From the NCBI RefSeq assembly GCF_958979055.1, contig NC_084898.1, positions 4,563,001 through 4,627,000 on the forward strand: a DNA stretch of 64,000 bases, written 5' to 3'. Positions 33,954 to 47,159 of the stretch are shown piece after piece. Under the pieces are notes generated by a model, which saw nothing but the letters and a program-made list of their open reading frames with translations, ran no database searches and had not been told where the DNA came from. Source of the DNA: Alnus glutinosa. Its lineage: Eukaryota; Streptophyta; Magnoliopsida; Fagales; Betulaceae. Position numbers and translations under genes: made by a program. How positions within the stretch are numbered: the first letter of the stretch is position 1; every line of letters starts with the position of its first letter.

Positions 33954-36900
33954 TCATCCGCGCATCAAGTCAATACCGGTATGGGGGTTTCTCAGTTCAA
34001 CCGGCCGTGAAACGGGCCAAATGCTTGTTGCAGAGGGAGTGTAATTTTGAGTAGAGGTAGCACTAGGTGGTGTAGCTAGCTTATCACTGTGCTGAGCTTC
34101 AGAACCCTCATTGCCTTTGGCACCAGCCACTTGTTTGGTCTTGGTCTTAGAACTGCCATGTACAAAACTGCAAACTACCACCTGCAGCGAGCAACATATT
34201 TATCATGTAGATCCCCCACCAAACCAAAATGTTATACCACCAGACAAGCATACTCATTTACTATCATGTAAATTACACCCACCCCCCAATGTGGGAGGCG
34301 GCGTGCCACTACACACAACCTACCCTTGTACAGAATACTCATATCGGGTCACGACAAACATCCATTCACCAACCCACAAGCAGCACGCGTGTAAAATGAC
34401 ATTATCATGAGGACTAGAAAGGTATACATTCAGGGCAACCCAGAGAATACCTGAACTGGGCTTGCTGCAATAAGCGTTGCAACAGCACCACCAACAACGT
34501 GGCCATCAGGACTTGAAAGGGAAACACTTACACCACCTGTCCGGTTGCGTGGGCCGCCATCTTCAGCAACCAAGTAAGAACCAGACAAACATAATATCTG
34601 GAAACGACCCTACAAAAGACAAGAAACCAAACAGTTTTCTCTGAGGTGTTCGAAAAATGTTTCCAAAAGAAATGTGAAAAAGGACATAAACCTGAAAAGT
34701 AACTGCACAGAGCAGAACGAGGGAAAATAGAAAAGTAGGAAAACAGTGCATAACATCATACGCCACTTTTATTTCTGTTTAGTAGTATGATCATTCACCA
34801 TTACAGTATTGATAACCATGACAGGTAGATATCTCTAAAGCCAATGCAGCACAACATCACCTAACCTCACCCTACTTTGAAAATGGCCTCCCATTATACT
34901 CAAATTTGAAAGCTCAAGACAATGTTGGGTTGGTACAAGCTTTCACATAGTCCTACATTGACCTTAGGTTGAGTGCTAATCCAACATTAATATGTATGAT
35001 AGCTTCCTCTCCTTTTCATAATACGCAGCAGTGGTCCACCATTATACATATCTGGTTCAGTTCTTGTTTCGAAGTTGACCCGGCCCGAGTTTCAACAGAT
35101 CCAGCCAGTGTCAATTCCTTCAATCATCAAAGGAGCACCAACTAACGCCTTTTCTTTTTACGCACTAAATTAACACAAATCAAACACAACTTGCACAATT
35201 CACCACCACCACTGCCATTGTAAACATGTCACTACTACCTTTGTTCAAATTCAACAGTGTCTTTCTCTGCGACGAACTAAACAAGCCATGATGTCCAAAC
35301 ACCCAATTGCATCATAAAACTATAACAAAACTCAATATCCCTAGAGAAAGACACTGTTGAATTGGAACCCACCACCATTTATCGATTTTACCTGCAGTAA
35401 TAATTTAGCATGAGCCCCATATTTCAGAACCACCCTCCTATCACCAACCTGGCCCTTGCTTGGGGCATTCTTTATTTCAGTATTGCGACCGATAATACAT
35501 ATCAAGAAAGAATATCAGTGAGCAACTATTCAATAAATCTTCTTTAATAAAAGAATTAAGGACTATTTATTTTAATCAGGAAGTTCATCCATTCAAAGCA
35601 AAAACCACCAATCTTTGTTCCCCTAACCTATTTCCTCATTTTCCGAACTATAGCATCCCCTCACCCTTGGAGCTTAGAAGCACACCTTAAAAGCCCAACC
35701 CTAAAGTAACAGGCTTACAGCCTATAACCCAAAACTCATACAAAATAGCTCATGTCATAAGCACACCCGACACCCAGAACAAAGTCCTCAAACCTTAGCC
35801 TAAAATGACTAGTTCGTAATGGACAAATAGAGCCGAAAAGCCATTGTAGTAGGTAAATGACGAATACACAGCTGCTTTTATTTCTCATTTGTTGGTAATA
35901 ATTAAAAAGATCAACAGTATCAACACATACTAAATATACCCACTATAAAAAGCACCATACTAAATAAGAATTAATACAAATGATGGAGAGAACAGTGTGC
36001 AATTGGCAATAGATCGGCAATCAAACCATACTGTATACTAGGGTCCCATATGGTTTTGCATGAAATGTCTTTGCACAAAGAAAGAACATTTGTGACTTCA
36101 TATCTCAACCTCAGAACTAAAATTCCCAAGAACTCAAATATATTCTTTCTTTTTTTCGTTTTGATGGCAAGGAACCCCTCCAAGGCAGTCAAGAACTCAA
36201 ATATATTCTGAGGGAAGACATAAATGATGGAATACTTAATTGTGTGTGTATGAGAGAGAGAGAGAGCATATAATTGAATGTTTCAACCTCATATATGACA
36301 CTGACACCCGTAGATGCAGGTTGCCGTAGTGTTACTGAAGAAACTGTACCACTGCCTGACAAGATGCATAGAGCCCTTGGCCTCTGTTGTGAAAATGATA
36401 ATATTTTTGCTGCAATGTCCTGCAAGGAAAAATACTTATAAAGAAAAACTGTCCTGCAAAGAAAAAGAAAAAACAATTACCCTAATAATTAAGAGTAATG
36501 CTATAAGGAGGACACTTGCCTTGTTCAGCCCTCCCAAATTTATGCGACTTTTAAAATCACATCCAATAGTGATCTATCACACATCTAATAGTGATTTTAA
36601 AAGCCACATCAATTTTAGGAGGACTCAAAAAGGACATGAGTCCTCCAAATAGCATTACTCAATAACTAAAGAATAGATTTAACATGCCTCCAAGAAATAT
36701 CTGTTAAGTGTTTGGTTGCCACCAAACCTGAGGTTCAACATAAAGGCCCTTACTAAGAGCCACAGCTACTACACCAAAATTAAACAGGATGTAGGCTGAT
36801 TATACATGCAAATGTACATGTTTGCAGCAGATCGATATGTATATGCATGTGTTTGTACGTACACGTAACTTTCTTCCTCATCTATATTCTTTGGCAGATG

Positions 36901-38722
36901 CTATCTATAAGTCTATAGGCTCTATTTCCATCTATATGCATGTGTAACTACCCCATGTAAATTGAATCTATTGTAAAAAAAAATCCATGTAGCTTTTATG
37001 TCACAACACATCAAGGATCATACTTTATTCATCATAATACCAGTCTTTCCCAATTATCATCTATGAACAACAAGGCCTTTGGAATCTATTACCATCCATA
37101 TAAAAGCCATGTGAATCACAAACTCCTACCAAGTTATCGAAGGAAACCATTTCAGGCTCATAAAGAATTTTATGTTTCCATCCTTGGAATCATTCCATTT
37201 TTTTTTTAACCTATGCGATGGAAAATCTTTGTGAGGGTAGGATGAAAATAAATAATACATGTGGCTGACCCTGATTGGCTGTTAAGAATTCATAGCTGAC
37301 CCAATTTAATGGGGATGAAGGTTAGTTGAGTATGTGAAGGAAATCTGTCTTCAAACGGAGTCTATCTCAGCAACCAAGATAAAGAAACAGATACACTTAT
37401 GGATGTATATGACCTCAATTTCTAAATTCCTCAAAAAAGAAGTTGGTGAACTCAATATGTGCATCATATTTTAGATGTCTAAGAAATTGGAAAGGACATA
37501 AGCTACCTCCCCAACTCCAATAGTGATAACATGTGGTGCAAAAGCCACTCCAGCTGAACTGTTCATCCAGTCACCTGGCAAAAAAAAAAAAGGAACTGAA
37601 TAAGAATCCAGACCTCAATGTACATGCAAAAAAAAAAGTCATAAAATTTATCTATTACTAGTCACATCTCCATCTATACTAAAGACTGTCAAGTATGGAA
37701 GCAACAAGTCATGACCAGGGCCTCTTATTTCTGCGATAATTGCCTCTAGTTTATAACTTCTAAGCAGGTTCAGGAGATATTCATCGAAATGAGGGTTTGT
37801 TTGCAAATGAGAAAATCGAGGATATTTCTCATAATCAACAATTCAAATTGAGAATTTCAGAGATCAACAGGACTGACATGAGCTAATCAACAATCCTACT
37901 TATATCCATTAATCAAATTAATAAGGGTTGCATGGAAGTTATGAACAAACATGAAAAGTACCGCCATTATTGCATCTTAACCAAAAAAATATAGAAAATT
38001 AGTTCAAAGCTACGACAATACCCATCAAACCCCTAGGCTAAATAATTTTTTCTCTCCTCTTCTTTTCTTAAGGGAAGAGAAAAAAAAAAATCAAAGAGAG
38101 GCCATGCTATGGCAAATATAGCAGATGCATAATAATCACCAATCATTACCATAATTCACTGTATAATAATCAAATTGCTCTCCGCAACACCGGTATCAGA
38201 TTACAATAGAAACATTTAGTTAAACTACAGTTAGATAGTGACAACATATCAAAACTAACTAAAGAACAAAAAATTACCAAGAGCAGCTAGTTGCTGCTTC
38301 CTCCCACTTCCAGGAGGCCGCCCTCTAGCCCGCTTCTGGATAGGCGTGTTTGAATCTTGTATAGCATTAGCAGAAGCAGACATAGAAGACAGTCGCAAAG
38401 AAACTTGGCCATCAGGACCATATTTCCTTGGTCTCCCTCTTTTCTTCTTTACAGGCTCGCCGGATGGAACTCCAGGAGACACTCCTATGTGAATGCCACG
38501 AGGAAAATTGGCATGAGATGGCTCTATAGAAAATGTTGGTCCAACCGAGCTGCCCCGAGCATTGGACTGAGCCGGAATACCCGGGTTCGACAATGGTCTG
38601 AACCCAGGTGCTACTTGTAACACACCAGACTGTGTTCCAGAAACAGACCCACCAACGCTACCTCTATGTACGTAATATGAAGCTGACCCACTAGACAAGG
38701 CCATGGCTTCCCTCCCATCCAT
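33954..38722 (-). CDS. AHL: AT-hook motif nuclear-localized protein (AHL, two AT-hooks, PPC domain)
   Basis: Five exons on the minus strand: 38722-38278, 37574-37507, 36419-36288, 34609-34451, 34181-33954, giving 343 aa. AHL proteins bind AT-rich DNA in the minor groove, form trimers through the PPC/DUF296 domain and regulate transcription and chromatin at the nuclear matrix. Seen: AT-hook 1 KKKRGRPRKYGPDG (residues 92-105), AT-hook 2 RARGRPPGSGRK (131-142), PPC domain from WMNSSAGVAFAPHVITI through GRFQILCLSGSYL (216-228) and VVGGAVATLIAASPVQ, then a low-complexity tail ending IDLMRG. Two hooks and multi-exon structure place it in the intron-containing AHL clade with Arabidopsis AHL1/AHL9-like proteins. 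The core reads GRFQIL where many members have GRFEIL. Start chosen at 38722; MALSSG, six codons later, is an alternative. Introns carry a MITE and a 21-bp perfect inverted repeat. Confidence 0.95.
35248..35363. repeat. 21-bp perfect inverted repeat (hairpin) in AHL intron 3
   Basis: aattcaacagtgtctttctct at 35248-35268 and its exact reverse complement at 35343-35363, separated by 74 nt. After one mismatch, pairing resumes for four more base pairs outward (gttc/gaac). The stem could form in either strand's RNA. It may be a small foldback or a small-RNA precursor; nothing here proves expression. Confidence 0.8.
36493..36660. mobile_element. MITE in AHL intron 2
   Basis: Left end GAGTAATGCTATAAGGAGGAC and right end, reverse-complemented, GAGTAATGCTATTTGGAGGAC agree over about 20 bp. 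The 168-bp element is non-coding and lies between exons 2 and 3. Internally, taatagtgattttaaaagcc and gcgacttttaaaatcac also pair. Confidence 0.75.
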
Positions 38723-40096
38723 GCATTTACTAATTGATTAGTTACAAAAACACTTATATTTTAGTGCCTAAAGATTGTATTTTTAAACCCCTTAAACCTC
38801 AAATCTTTAACTAAACGGCAGATTCTTAAACTAACACCCAAAATAAAAGCATAAATGGAGATCTCAAAGCAAAGGGTTTTACAAGGGTTTTTCTTGAAGT
38901 GGTGAAAAGCTTATAGAAACAACAGAAAAAGGTTGAATCTTGACAGTAAAAAAGAATGAAAAACAAGGGAAACGGAACCCCTTCAACCCTAAATCTTCAA
39001 ATCAGAAACCCACGGAGATTCTAAACCAAGAGTTTTACACGGGTTTTCTTAAAATGGGGAAAATAAAAACGAAATTTTTGACCTTTACCCACAAAAAACA
39101 GAAGGAAAGTGGTGCTAAAAGCTGAAACAGCTCCACCCCCACAAACCCAAAACAGAACTTAAGCACACAACAAATGTAGAAAAATCAGAAGTTGACAGAG
39201 CTACAGACTCTCAAGGCCAACAACTTGAGAGTGCCTGGATCATGACTCAACACACCAAGAAAAAAAAAAAAACCCTAGATTTGAAATGAAATCTAGGGTT
39301 TTGACAGCAAAATGCAGGAGGTGGAAAAGAAAAGAGAAAAAGACAAGAAGGAGAGGTTGGGGGAGGAAAAAAAAAATATGATTTGAAACAAGAGCTTTTG
39401 AACTAAAGGGCTTTGTGGGTGTGTGTGTGTGAACTGTGCAAGTATGAAGTAGAATAGAGTAAAGACCTTTTGCTTTCTTTATTTATTGTTTTTGTGGTCT
39501 TTGAGAGTGGGGTGGGGGTCGGTATCTCTGACCATTAGAAGGGAAAGACTTAATGGCATTGGAGGGACAGTGTGGTGGCCTACCAAAAGTACCAAACTTA
39601 CATGTCCTTATCAGGATTTGCCATGACAACTTAGAACATTGAGCCCCTTCTTTTTTCCTCTTCGAATCTCTCTCCCTCTCTGTTTCTTTCAGTTTCAGCA
39701 TCTTTAGTTACTCAAAATACAGTTTTTTTTCCTTTTCTTTTCTTTTCTTTTCTTTTAGTTATTAAATTTTTAATATAAATTCCAATAATTAATTTATCAC
39801 ACTCTCTACTTTTTTAAATACTATTCTTAATATATTTTTTATTCTAAAGTTCGGGGAAAGAAAAGTTAAAAAGCAAAAAGAAATTAATTAAAAAAAAAAC
39901 TAAAATGTGAACTTTCATATCTAAAAGTTCATTGTATCAAAATGGATAGAGATGCTTTATTTTGAAGCATATGTCGGAGGATTATAGTGACAACTCAACT
40001 ATATTTAATTATTATGAACCATATAAAGTTCGTATATTTAATGATATAAATGAAATTAATATTGACACATCTTTAAAAAAATAAAAATAATATCAT

Positions 40097-40143
<47 letters not shown>

Positions 40144-42248
40144 ATACACTGAATTTAAATCCTGACCATGAATTCAAATGAGGCGGATAGAATCTTATTA
40201 ACTTTTTTATGGTTACTTTGACTGGTTTGGGTGATTTCCTACCACTACTTCGATGTGAACAAAGTTAGGAGAGGGGCAGCCTAGGAAGAAACAAACAATG
40301 TTCAAAGTTCAAACAGGAAAAGGAAAAAATTAAATGTAAAAATTAAATTAAATTAAATTAAATTAAATGTAAGAACTCAATCTTGGGCTTGATGGTGTTG
40401 CAAAGGGGAAGCTAGAGTCAAACAATTCAATGAGTAATCGGGCCTTCCACCAAAAATTAAAGAAGATTATGTTTAGACTGGAAGATTTCTCTCCTACTTT
40501 TTTATTCTATGATTTAGATTTGTGCAAATTTTCGTGCCCACAATCTTCTCAAATGGGTGGCTTTATCTCATTTTTTTTTTATAGCATTTTTAATTGTAAT
40601 TTTTATTTATTGGAACTTTCCTTAAAGCATCCACAAATCGATTCTTTAAGTTTATATCTAAAATAATTAATCAAAGTTATTTCTTTTTTCTTTTTTCTTT
40701 TTTCAAACAATGATCTTTTAAATGCATTCCCCATCGATTTATTTATTATTTTTCTATACTATTTAAATAGTACATATATATATATAATTTTAAAAATTAG
40801 GTGTAAAATACATGTCAATTTAATTCTTCACACCCAAACTTAGAAAAATTTGTCAAAACTTTTTGGTGGCGTGCAGAAGAAGAATGATATATATATTGAA
40901 CGGAAATAGTATTTACAGTTGTATAACGATTATTTCTTTTTTAAGAAAATATTGAGCCAAGCGGAGCCGTTAAGCCCATCTGACTCCAAAGTTGGGTGAG
41001 TCAAGCTGGCCTACGTACCGCCACGCCACTTCACTGTGCTGGCCTCACCAACTTGGCCATTAACTGAATGTAGACATTTTGCATGGATGTACGAATTACA
41101 GGACTTTTTTTTTCTTTTTTTTAAACGAAAGAAAAAGGATAGAAATCATTTCCTTTTCATTTGTTATACGTATAATCCCACAAATTTAATGATAAATTTA
41201 TAATTTTATTGTAAAATATGTATTGCGAAATAATGCCTAACAAATCTCTCGACGAAATATACCAAGAACTTTGATTGCGATTGATGATTAATTTTTTTTT
41301 ATAGAGTTTTTTTTTTTTTTTAAGGATATAAAGAAGAAAATAATTTGGAATATTTTATATTTTGAGTCGTTTATTAATGTTATTGTTTAAAAAAGATAAA
41401 GGGTAATGTTATTTTTTACGCTCATTTATTACACATGTTTCACACCGGTTGATCTAACGTGTTTTAAATTGTTTTTTTTTTTTTTTAAGTCAACCACTTT
41501 TTTTTTTCTTAAAAAAATGTCATTTAAAATACGTCAGCGCCAGCCAATATGAAATAAATGTGATAAATGAGTGAGAAAAAAAAAATAAAAAAAAAAATCT
41601 TATACTGCTAGAGGGATAACTTGTAATTATTTTACTGCAGGGATAATAGCAGCTTAAATTAGAATATGCCAGCTGGGGTCAAGTCCCCCAAGTCTTTCAT
41701 AACATTTATATGCCACATCCGACCCCAACTGACCATTTACCAACATCATGAATTCGACTTCTTGTAATGGTAGGTCACCAACAAGAAGGAAACAGTCATA
41801 CCACAATTTTTTTTAATTTTTTTTTATTATTATTTTTTTGTAGATAGTCATACCACAAATTTAATTTTGAGCCTGTTTCGTCGTGCGATTTTGTAGGTCA
41901 AATGCGTGTTTTTGAACAAAGTCGAAAAAAGTGTCTCATTTTAAAGCGAGTTAATTTGAAAGAAAATGACGTTTAAAATTGAGAAAATTTTATGTTTTTC
42001 TCGAAGCATGTAAGGAGGCGGATTTTAAAAAACGTATAATTTTAAAAGTCAATTTGACAGAAACAACATTTTTTTACAGATTTTACTAAAAACTTAACTG
42101 CATTTTTAAAAATTATATTTTTATTAACTATGTTTTGGAGTCGAAATCTTACGTTTTAAAACCGCTAAACCAAAGAAACGCTTATTCAAATAATGGGCAA
42201 AGGTCAGGATTGGAATTCGTCTTTGACTGTTCCATGCCAACCACAAGG
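38723..42248. other. AHL 5' flank and AT-rich intergenic DNA
   Basis: Nearest the AHL gene are A-rich leader sequence and a ccctctct tract (39665-39690). Further on are (TTTTC)n at about 39731-39757, a (TA)n run at about 40098-40138, ATTAA repeats at about 40340-40368 and poly(T) runs. No coding region could be supported. Some of the T-rich blocks are probably transposon tails. Confidence 0.6.
39270..39301. promoter_or_regulatory. Palindromic telo-box pair upstream of AHL
   Basis: aaaccctagattt at 39270-39282 and its reverse complement aaatctagggttt at 39289-39301, 548-579 bp upstream of the AHL start. AAACCCTA is the telo-box core found in many plant promoters and 5' UTRs. Its role here is inferred. 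Confidence 0.4.
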
Positions 42249-42905
42249 TAAGGATGGACATGTAGATATCCGCACAGTTATTTACATTATCTATGTACAT
42301 GCACATCCGTAAAATGTAGATATCACTTTTAAATATCCGCATCCGCATCATTGTTTTCTATCTTCATTCACACCCTTATTGTGGTTATTATTCGCTATTC
42401 GCAAATAGGTGATGAGCCTATTTTAAAAGCTTTTAAAATAATTTTGACCAATTTTTAGTCTTTTGGGCTTGTTTTTTTAAAAAATATATATATAATGCAA
42501 CACTAAAAATATGTAAAACCGATAAAGAAAAAGAAAAAAAAGAAATAATGGATACGACCTCAAAATATTCATGGTAATCAATACTCATCAGAAATACCCT
42601 TATGTTTTTTTATCCATGATTCAATGAACATAACAATCAAGTCAACAAACATATAAAAACATAAATTACAAAAATCCAACATAATAAAAAAAAAAATACA
42701 AATTCATAACATAAAAAACATAAATTCTCTAAATATTACATATTCATAAGTGAAATATATATAAAAATATAAAATATATATTAGATATAAAAGATATGTA
42801 GATGTAATTATTATTCGCATCCACATACCCTAAAATGACTATTCACATCCGCATGTGTAAATAGATGCGGATAGCGAATGCGGGCAGATAATATCTACAC
42901 CCTTA
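42249..42905. mobile_element. hAT-type non-autonomous element with 8-bp target duplication
   Basis: Starts TAAGGATGGACATGTAGATAT and ends ATATCTACACCCTTA, inverted termini. Flanks are ccacaagg (42241-42248) and ccataagg (42906-42913), 7 of 8 identical, the target duplication size of hAT elements. The interior is rich in mirrored atccgcatccgc / gcggatagcg motifs near both ends and has no transposase. Related to 5037-5613. Confidence 0.85.
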
Positions 42906-43495
42906 CCATAAGGGGGGCTGATGAGGGCTATGAGTCCCACCGGCTCCCACCTCTACAAAATAATTATTAAAAAATGTTTTTTGACCTTAAAATTTCTTAG
43001 AAAAAAATAATTGATGTTTTTTTTTTTTTTTTTAATATTGTTTTGACCCTTGAAGTTTTGTTTGTACAGTTCAGCTCCCTTAAAATTGAATAACCAGTTC
43101 CATCCCTGTTGAGAGGCTTCTTAGTTTTGAACCATTTTCTAATTATTATAAAGAGAAAAATACCTCTCTTCCCTACTTAGTTTCAATTAAGTTGCATGTT
43201 TAATTTCTTACTTAGAAAAAAATAAATATAAAATCCATTAACTGATGGGCTGGGCTTGTCAGACCGGTTGGGGCACCTGGCCCACAATTAGGTCTATGTC
43301 TCACCTAGTGCCTAGTGGTAGTCTGACTGCCGGACTGATAGTGGTTGGTGTTTCAAGAATAGTTTTTGTTTTTAGAATTATAGTAACAAATTACAAAAAA
43401 AAAAAAAAAAACAAAAAATAAGTATGTTTAAAAATTAGAGAAAATTATTGATAAAATCCTTGTGCCAAAACAATCTCGCAGATTCTTGGGTAATT

Positions 43496-43752
43496 TCTGA
43501 GAGCGTTTGGCATTGCGATTTTGTAGATAAAAAATAAGATCTTGAAAAACGCAATTAAACGTTTAATAAAATCGCAGTTTGACATTTAAAATCACAATAT
43601 CAACTTTAAAATCGTGCATCTGATTTGAAAATACTACGTTTTCAAATCGAATTTTTTTTAAAAAAAAAACTCCCAAATAATATATTTTATGATATTTTGT
43701 TTAAAATCACACTTTTGATATGCAAAATCCCAAATTTCCAATGTCAAATGCA
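43496..43752. mobile_element. MITE related to the GPX8 intron-5 element
   Basis: Left end gagagcgtttggcattgcga and right end, reverse-complemented, agagtgcatttgacattgg match imperfectly. The interior has mirrored aaaatcgca / tgcgatttt motifs. Non-coding, about 257 bp. Confidence 0.55.
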
Positions 43753-44863
43753 CTCTTCATATATTGTTCTCCTATATCTCTATGCTACCATCATTCCTAG
43801 GATAATCATCATTGACCCTAGAACTTGAATTGGGGAAATGCTTAGGGGGACTTTATGTGATTGTGCTTTGGACGTGGGCTATAAGACAAGAGATTTGCCT
43901 TGTGAAAAATTTGCTTGGAACGAGGTATATGGAATAACTTTCGTTTTACATATGGGATGACAAGATGATTCTCGTCCATGTTTTATAAATATTTCTGATT
44001 TGATTTTTAGGTCATTAATTCATTTTATTTTTTGTTTCTAGAGAAGTCTTTCTTTTTATGGTCTCTAGCAATGTTAAATACTAACTCATTTTTAGAAACC
44101 CTAATCGGCATGGAATTGTTTCTGGTTTTAAGTAGAGTTTTAGATAGATTCGCTATAATTTGTGTCATTTTGCTTCTACAACCGGCTTGTGCGGTCATTT
44201 GAGATGATCGAGTTACTTGTTTGATCCATTTCCTACTATTTGTAATTATTTTTGTACTGTTTTAGTTTGTGTTGAGGAACCCACCTCATTTTTGTTTTTA
44301 GGATCTTTCATTTCTTATTTTTTTCGGATTAGGAGTGAGAAAGATCATCCCTTATAAGTTTATAACCATTTCCTTATTCAATTAAAAAAAAAAAAAAAAA
44401 TTCCCATGAAGTTTAAATTGCCTGCAATGCAAACGCAAGACCTAAAGTGGCAATATATCTTTTGGAGGTCTTACCTTGTAGCTTCCGAAGTATGAAATTG
44501 ATCCTATATAATTATTTATCACTATTTCAACTAAAAAAAATATTAATTGATATGATAAAAAAAATAAAAAAAATAAAAAAATAAAAAAAGAAGAAGAAGA
44601 AGAAGAAGAAGAAGAAGAAGAAAAAGTTCAGACTGAAATAATACCTTTTAATTTCCTTTATAAAACTAAAAGTGAAATTAAGATAATAAATTATAAAATC
44701 AATCACCATAGACAAATAACTTGCTAATTAATAAAGAATATAAATATTAAATATTCAAATACACAACAATACATTGAAGGGAGCACAATATATAAGTCAA
44801 CCATGGCACTGTATATGAACAGTGTTAATATATATATATATAGCCTTCGATCAAGTTGATCAC
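43753..44863. other. Intergenic DNA with (GAA)n microsatellite
   Basis: (AAG)n about 35 bp at 44588-44622, preceded by A-rich sequence, and an A-run at 44384-44400 that could be a retroelement tail. No gene. Short ORFs here come from the repeats. Confidence 0.5.
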
Positions 44864-47159
44864 TTAGCATCTAGATCGTGGGGTGCATCGTAAGGCACCT
44901 GCAGATTTTGTCAACAACCTCACAGATTTTGCATCTGCAACTGAGAAAAATTGTTCACGGCTATAGCCTGGCTTTGCCCCACCACTACCAGCAGCAGTAC
45001 CTGAATGAACAAAAGAAGCTCCATTTTCAAAAGCATCATCCACAGAGAAGAATTGCCATGAGCTTGTTTCCTCATTGCTGCTCTTAGATCTCCAGGTCAC
45101 CTGTACGTTTCAACAATTTTGTTAATATATATGTACATGTTAGACAGACAGACAAATTCAAGATCAAATTATAGTGGAATTAATTAAGCATGTCATTAAT
45201 TAATTAACTATATATATATATACCTCCTTGTTCCCTGATTTTGGTGCAATAAAGAGGTTGGCTTGGCTCTTGACGCTAGGGTTCATGCTTCCCCCTATGG
45301 CGTACTGCATCCAGCCCTGGTAAAGGTTGTTCACCACATGTGCATATCCATAGCGGATCCTGCAATTAATGGGTTTTTTTTTTCGGAATATATAAGGTGG
45401 TTCGGAAAGAGACGATAGAGAAGAAAGAGAGACAGAATTAAGGTATGACCTACATCCACATGTCAAAGTCATTTTTTGGCCGGTTACATTTTTTCTTGCA
45501 TTGATTCATTTGATTGTATATAAGACTATTTATAAATAAATAGTTTGAACGTTACAATTAAGTCTATTCTACTTTTAAATTAATAATAATAAATTTAATT
45601 TATCATATTGTAAGAGAACTAGCGGCAACTTTCCTAAATCTCATTTCATTTCTTACATGCAGGAAAAACTCCTAAAAAAATCACTTGAATTAGATTCCTT
45701 AATTTGTTATTCTCTAAACTAAGAAAACACCAAGGGAACCAAAAGTTATACCCTACATCTAGGAAAGCAAAAATGGTTCTCTTAGCATTATTTTAATATA
45801 AAAAACTTTCTCTTTTATTTCTCGTTCTTTTAGCATTTATTTGAATCATTTTTTTAAATGATTTATCTTAATTTGCTTTCTCTTTCTCTTAACATTTAAT
45901 CAAAGTCCATAAAAAAAACATTTAATTAAATAATATTTAAATGATATAAGAAAATGATAAGAAAAGTTATTGTGAAATGCATTTAAATAGAAAACCAAAA
46001 AGTGGTTTAGTTTCCAAACTACTCGAGGAAAAGTTTAAGAGAAGCTGCTGCTAGTACTTTAACTCTTGTCTCTTGAATGCTCTTATCTTAAATTTTTGTA
46101 ACTCTTATCTCAATATTATGCATTTCTAAATTAATATATGATTGATTTGTTCTCTTCCTCATCATACAAATGAGGTTGTTCAATACATATAATTTAACTG
46201 AAATGAGAGTAAGAGTGAGGATCGTATCCATGACTTTTACTTTGATATGAACTAAAATCATCACTTATATATTTCAAAAGTGTAACCCGATATATAGAAA
46301 ATGGTAAGAATGGAGCAATATTATTGAATGATGTACTTAATTACCTCGGCATGCGTTGGTTGCAATTAGGTCCAAAATGGTTGTACATGACAGTAACCTT
46401 CATGTTCTTGTCCCGCAGGAAGCCATCATCGTGCCCGAGAAGCATGACCTTGTTCTGGTACCTGAACCAGTTGTTGGAGACAGTGATATCTGTAGAGCCC
46501 CGAGTGATATCAAGAAGACCATCGTCACACTCATACAGTGTGTTATGGTCCAGCCACACCTTTGAAGCAGTAACCAGCCTTATTGCATCTCCATCCACCG
46601 GACCCACTGGCATTATCTTTGACCCTGGACCCATCACTGAGCTCGGTCCCTGTGCCTTGCAATGGTGGATACGAAGCCCATGGATGATTATGTTGCTTGC
46701 CTTGTATATCATCAAGCATGCATTGCCGGCAATGTGAACCTCGGCACCCCGGCCATCAATGGCTGTGAAGCTGCTAATGAGAAGCGGTTTCTCGAGTCTG
46801 ATATTCATGCTCCTTTGGAATGTGATCCACTTCTTCCCTCCGATCATCGCTGCTCCATATCTCAGAGTCCCTGGTTTGGGGTCTAGCGGGTTGTCGCTCG
46901 GATCGGTGACTACGTACTGCGTGAGGCCCGTTCCAATATTGTTGGTCATCTTCCCAGCAAAACCCACTGAGCAAGTGGCAAGTTGTTGCCTGTTGCTTCG
47001 CCAATTGGGGTTCCATCTCCAGCACCGATCGATCACGTTCATGTTCAAGCCGTCCATCTTCGTTCTCTTGGCAAGAGTAGCGTTGGGAGAGATGAAGAGC
47101 AGCATAGAGAGGACGACAAGAGCCAATGCAATGGTGTTGTTGGTTCCCTGCAAAGCCAT
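44864..47159 (-). CDS. Pectate lyase, polysaccharide lyase family 1 (395 aa)
   Basis: Three exons on the minus strand: 47159-46345, 45359-45224, 45100-44864, all with GT-AG junctions, giving 395 aa. The enzyme cleaves de-esterified homogalacturonan in the cell wall by calcium-dependent beta-elimination. Seen: a signal peptide ([20 protein letters not shown], cleaved near residue 30), plant N-terminal motif [26 protein letters not shown] core, calcium-site region DGDAIRLV and [29 protein letters not shown] with the conserved Lys, and [11 protein letters not shown] with the catalytic Arg, then the typical C-terminal Cys. Length matches plant PL1 enzymes, and the exon 1/2 junction falls inside the MPR/IRYG block. 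It is related to pollen- and ripening-type pectate lyases; the subgroup cannot be fixed. No key residue looks missing. Confidence 0.95.

Noticed and set aside
44527..44715. Phe-rich 62-aa ORF
   Set aside because: Translation of the (GAA)n and A-rich repeat.
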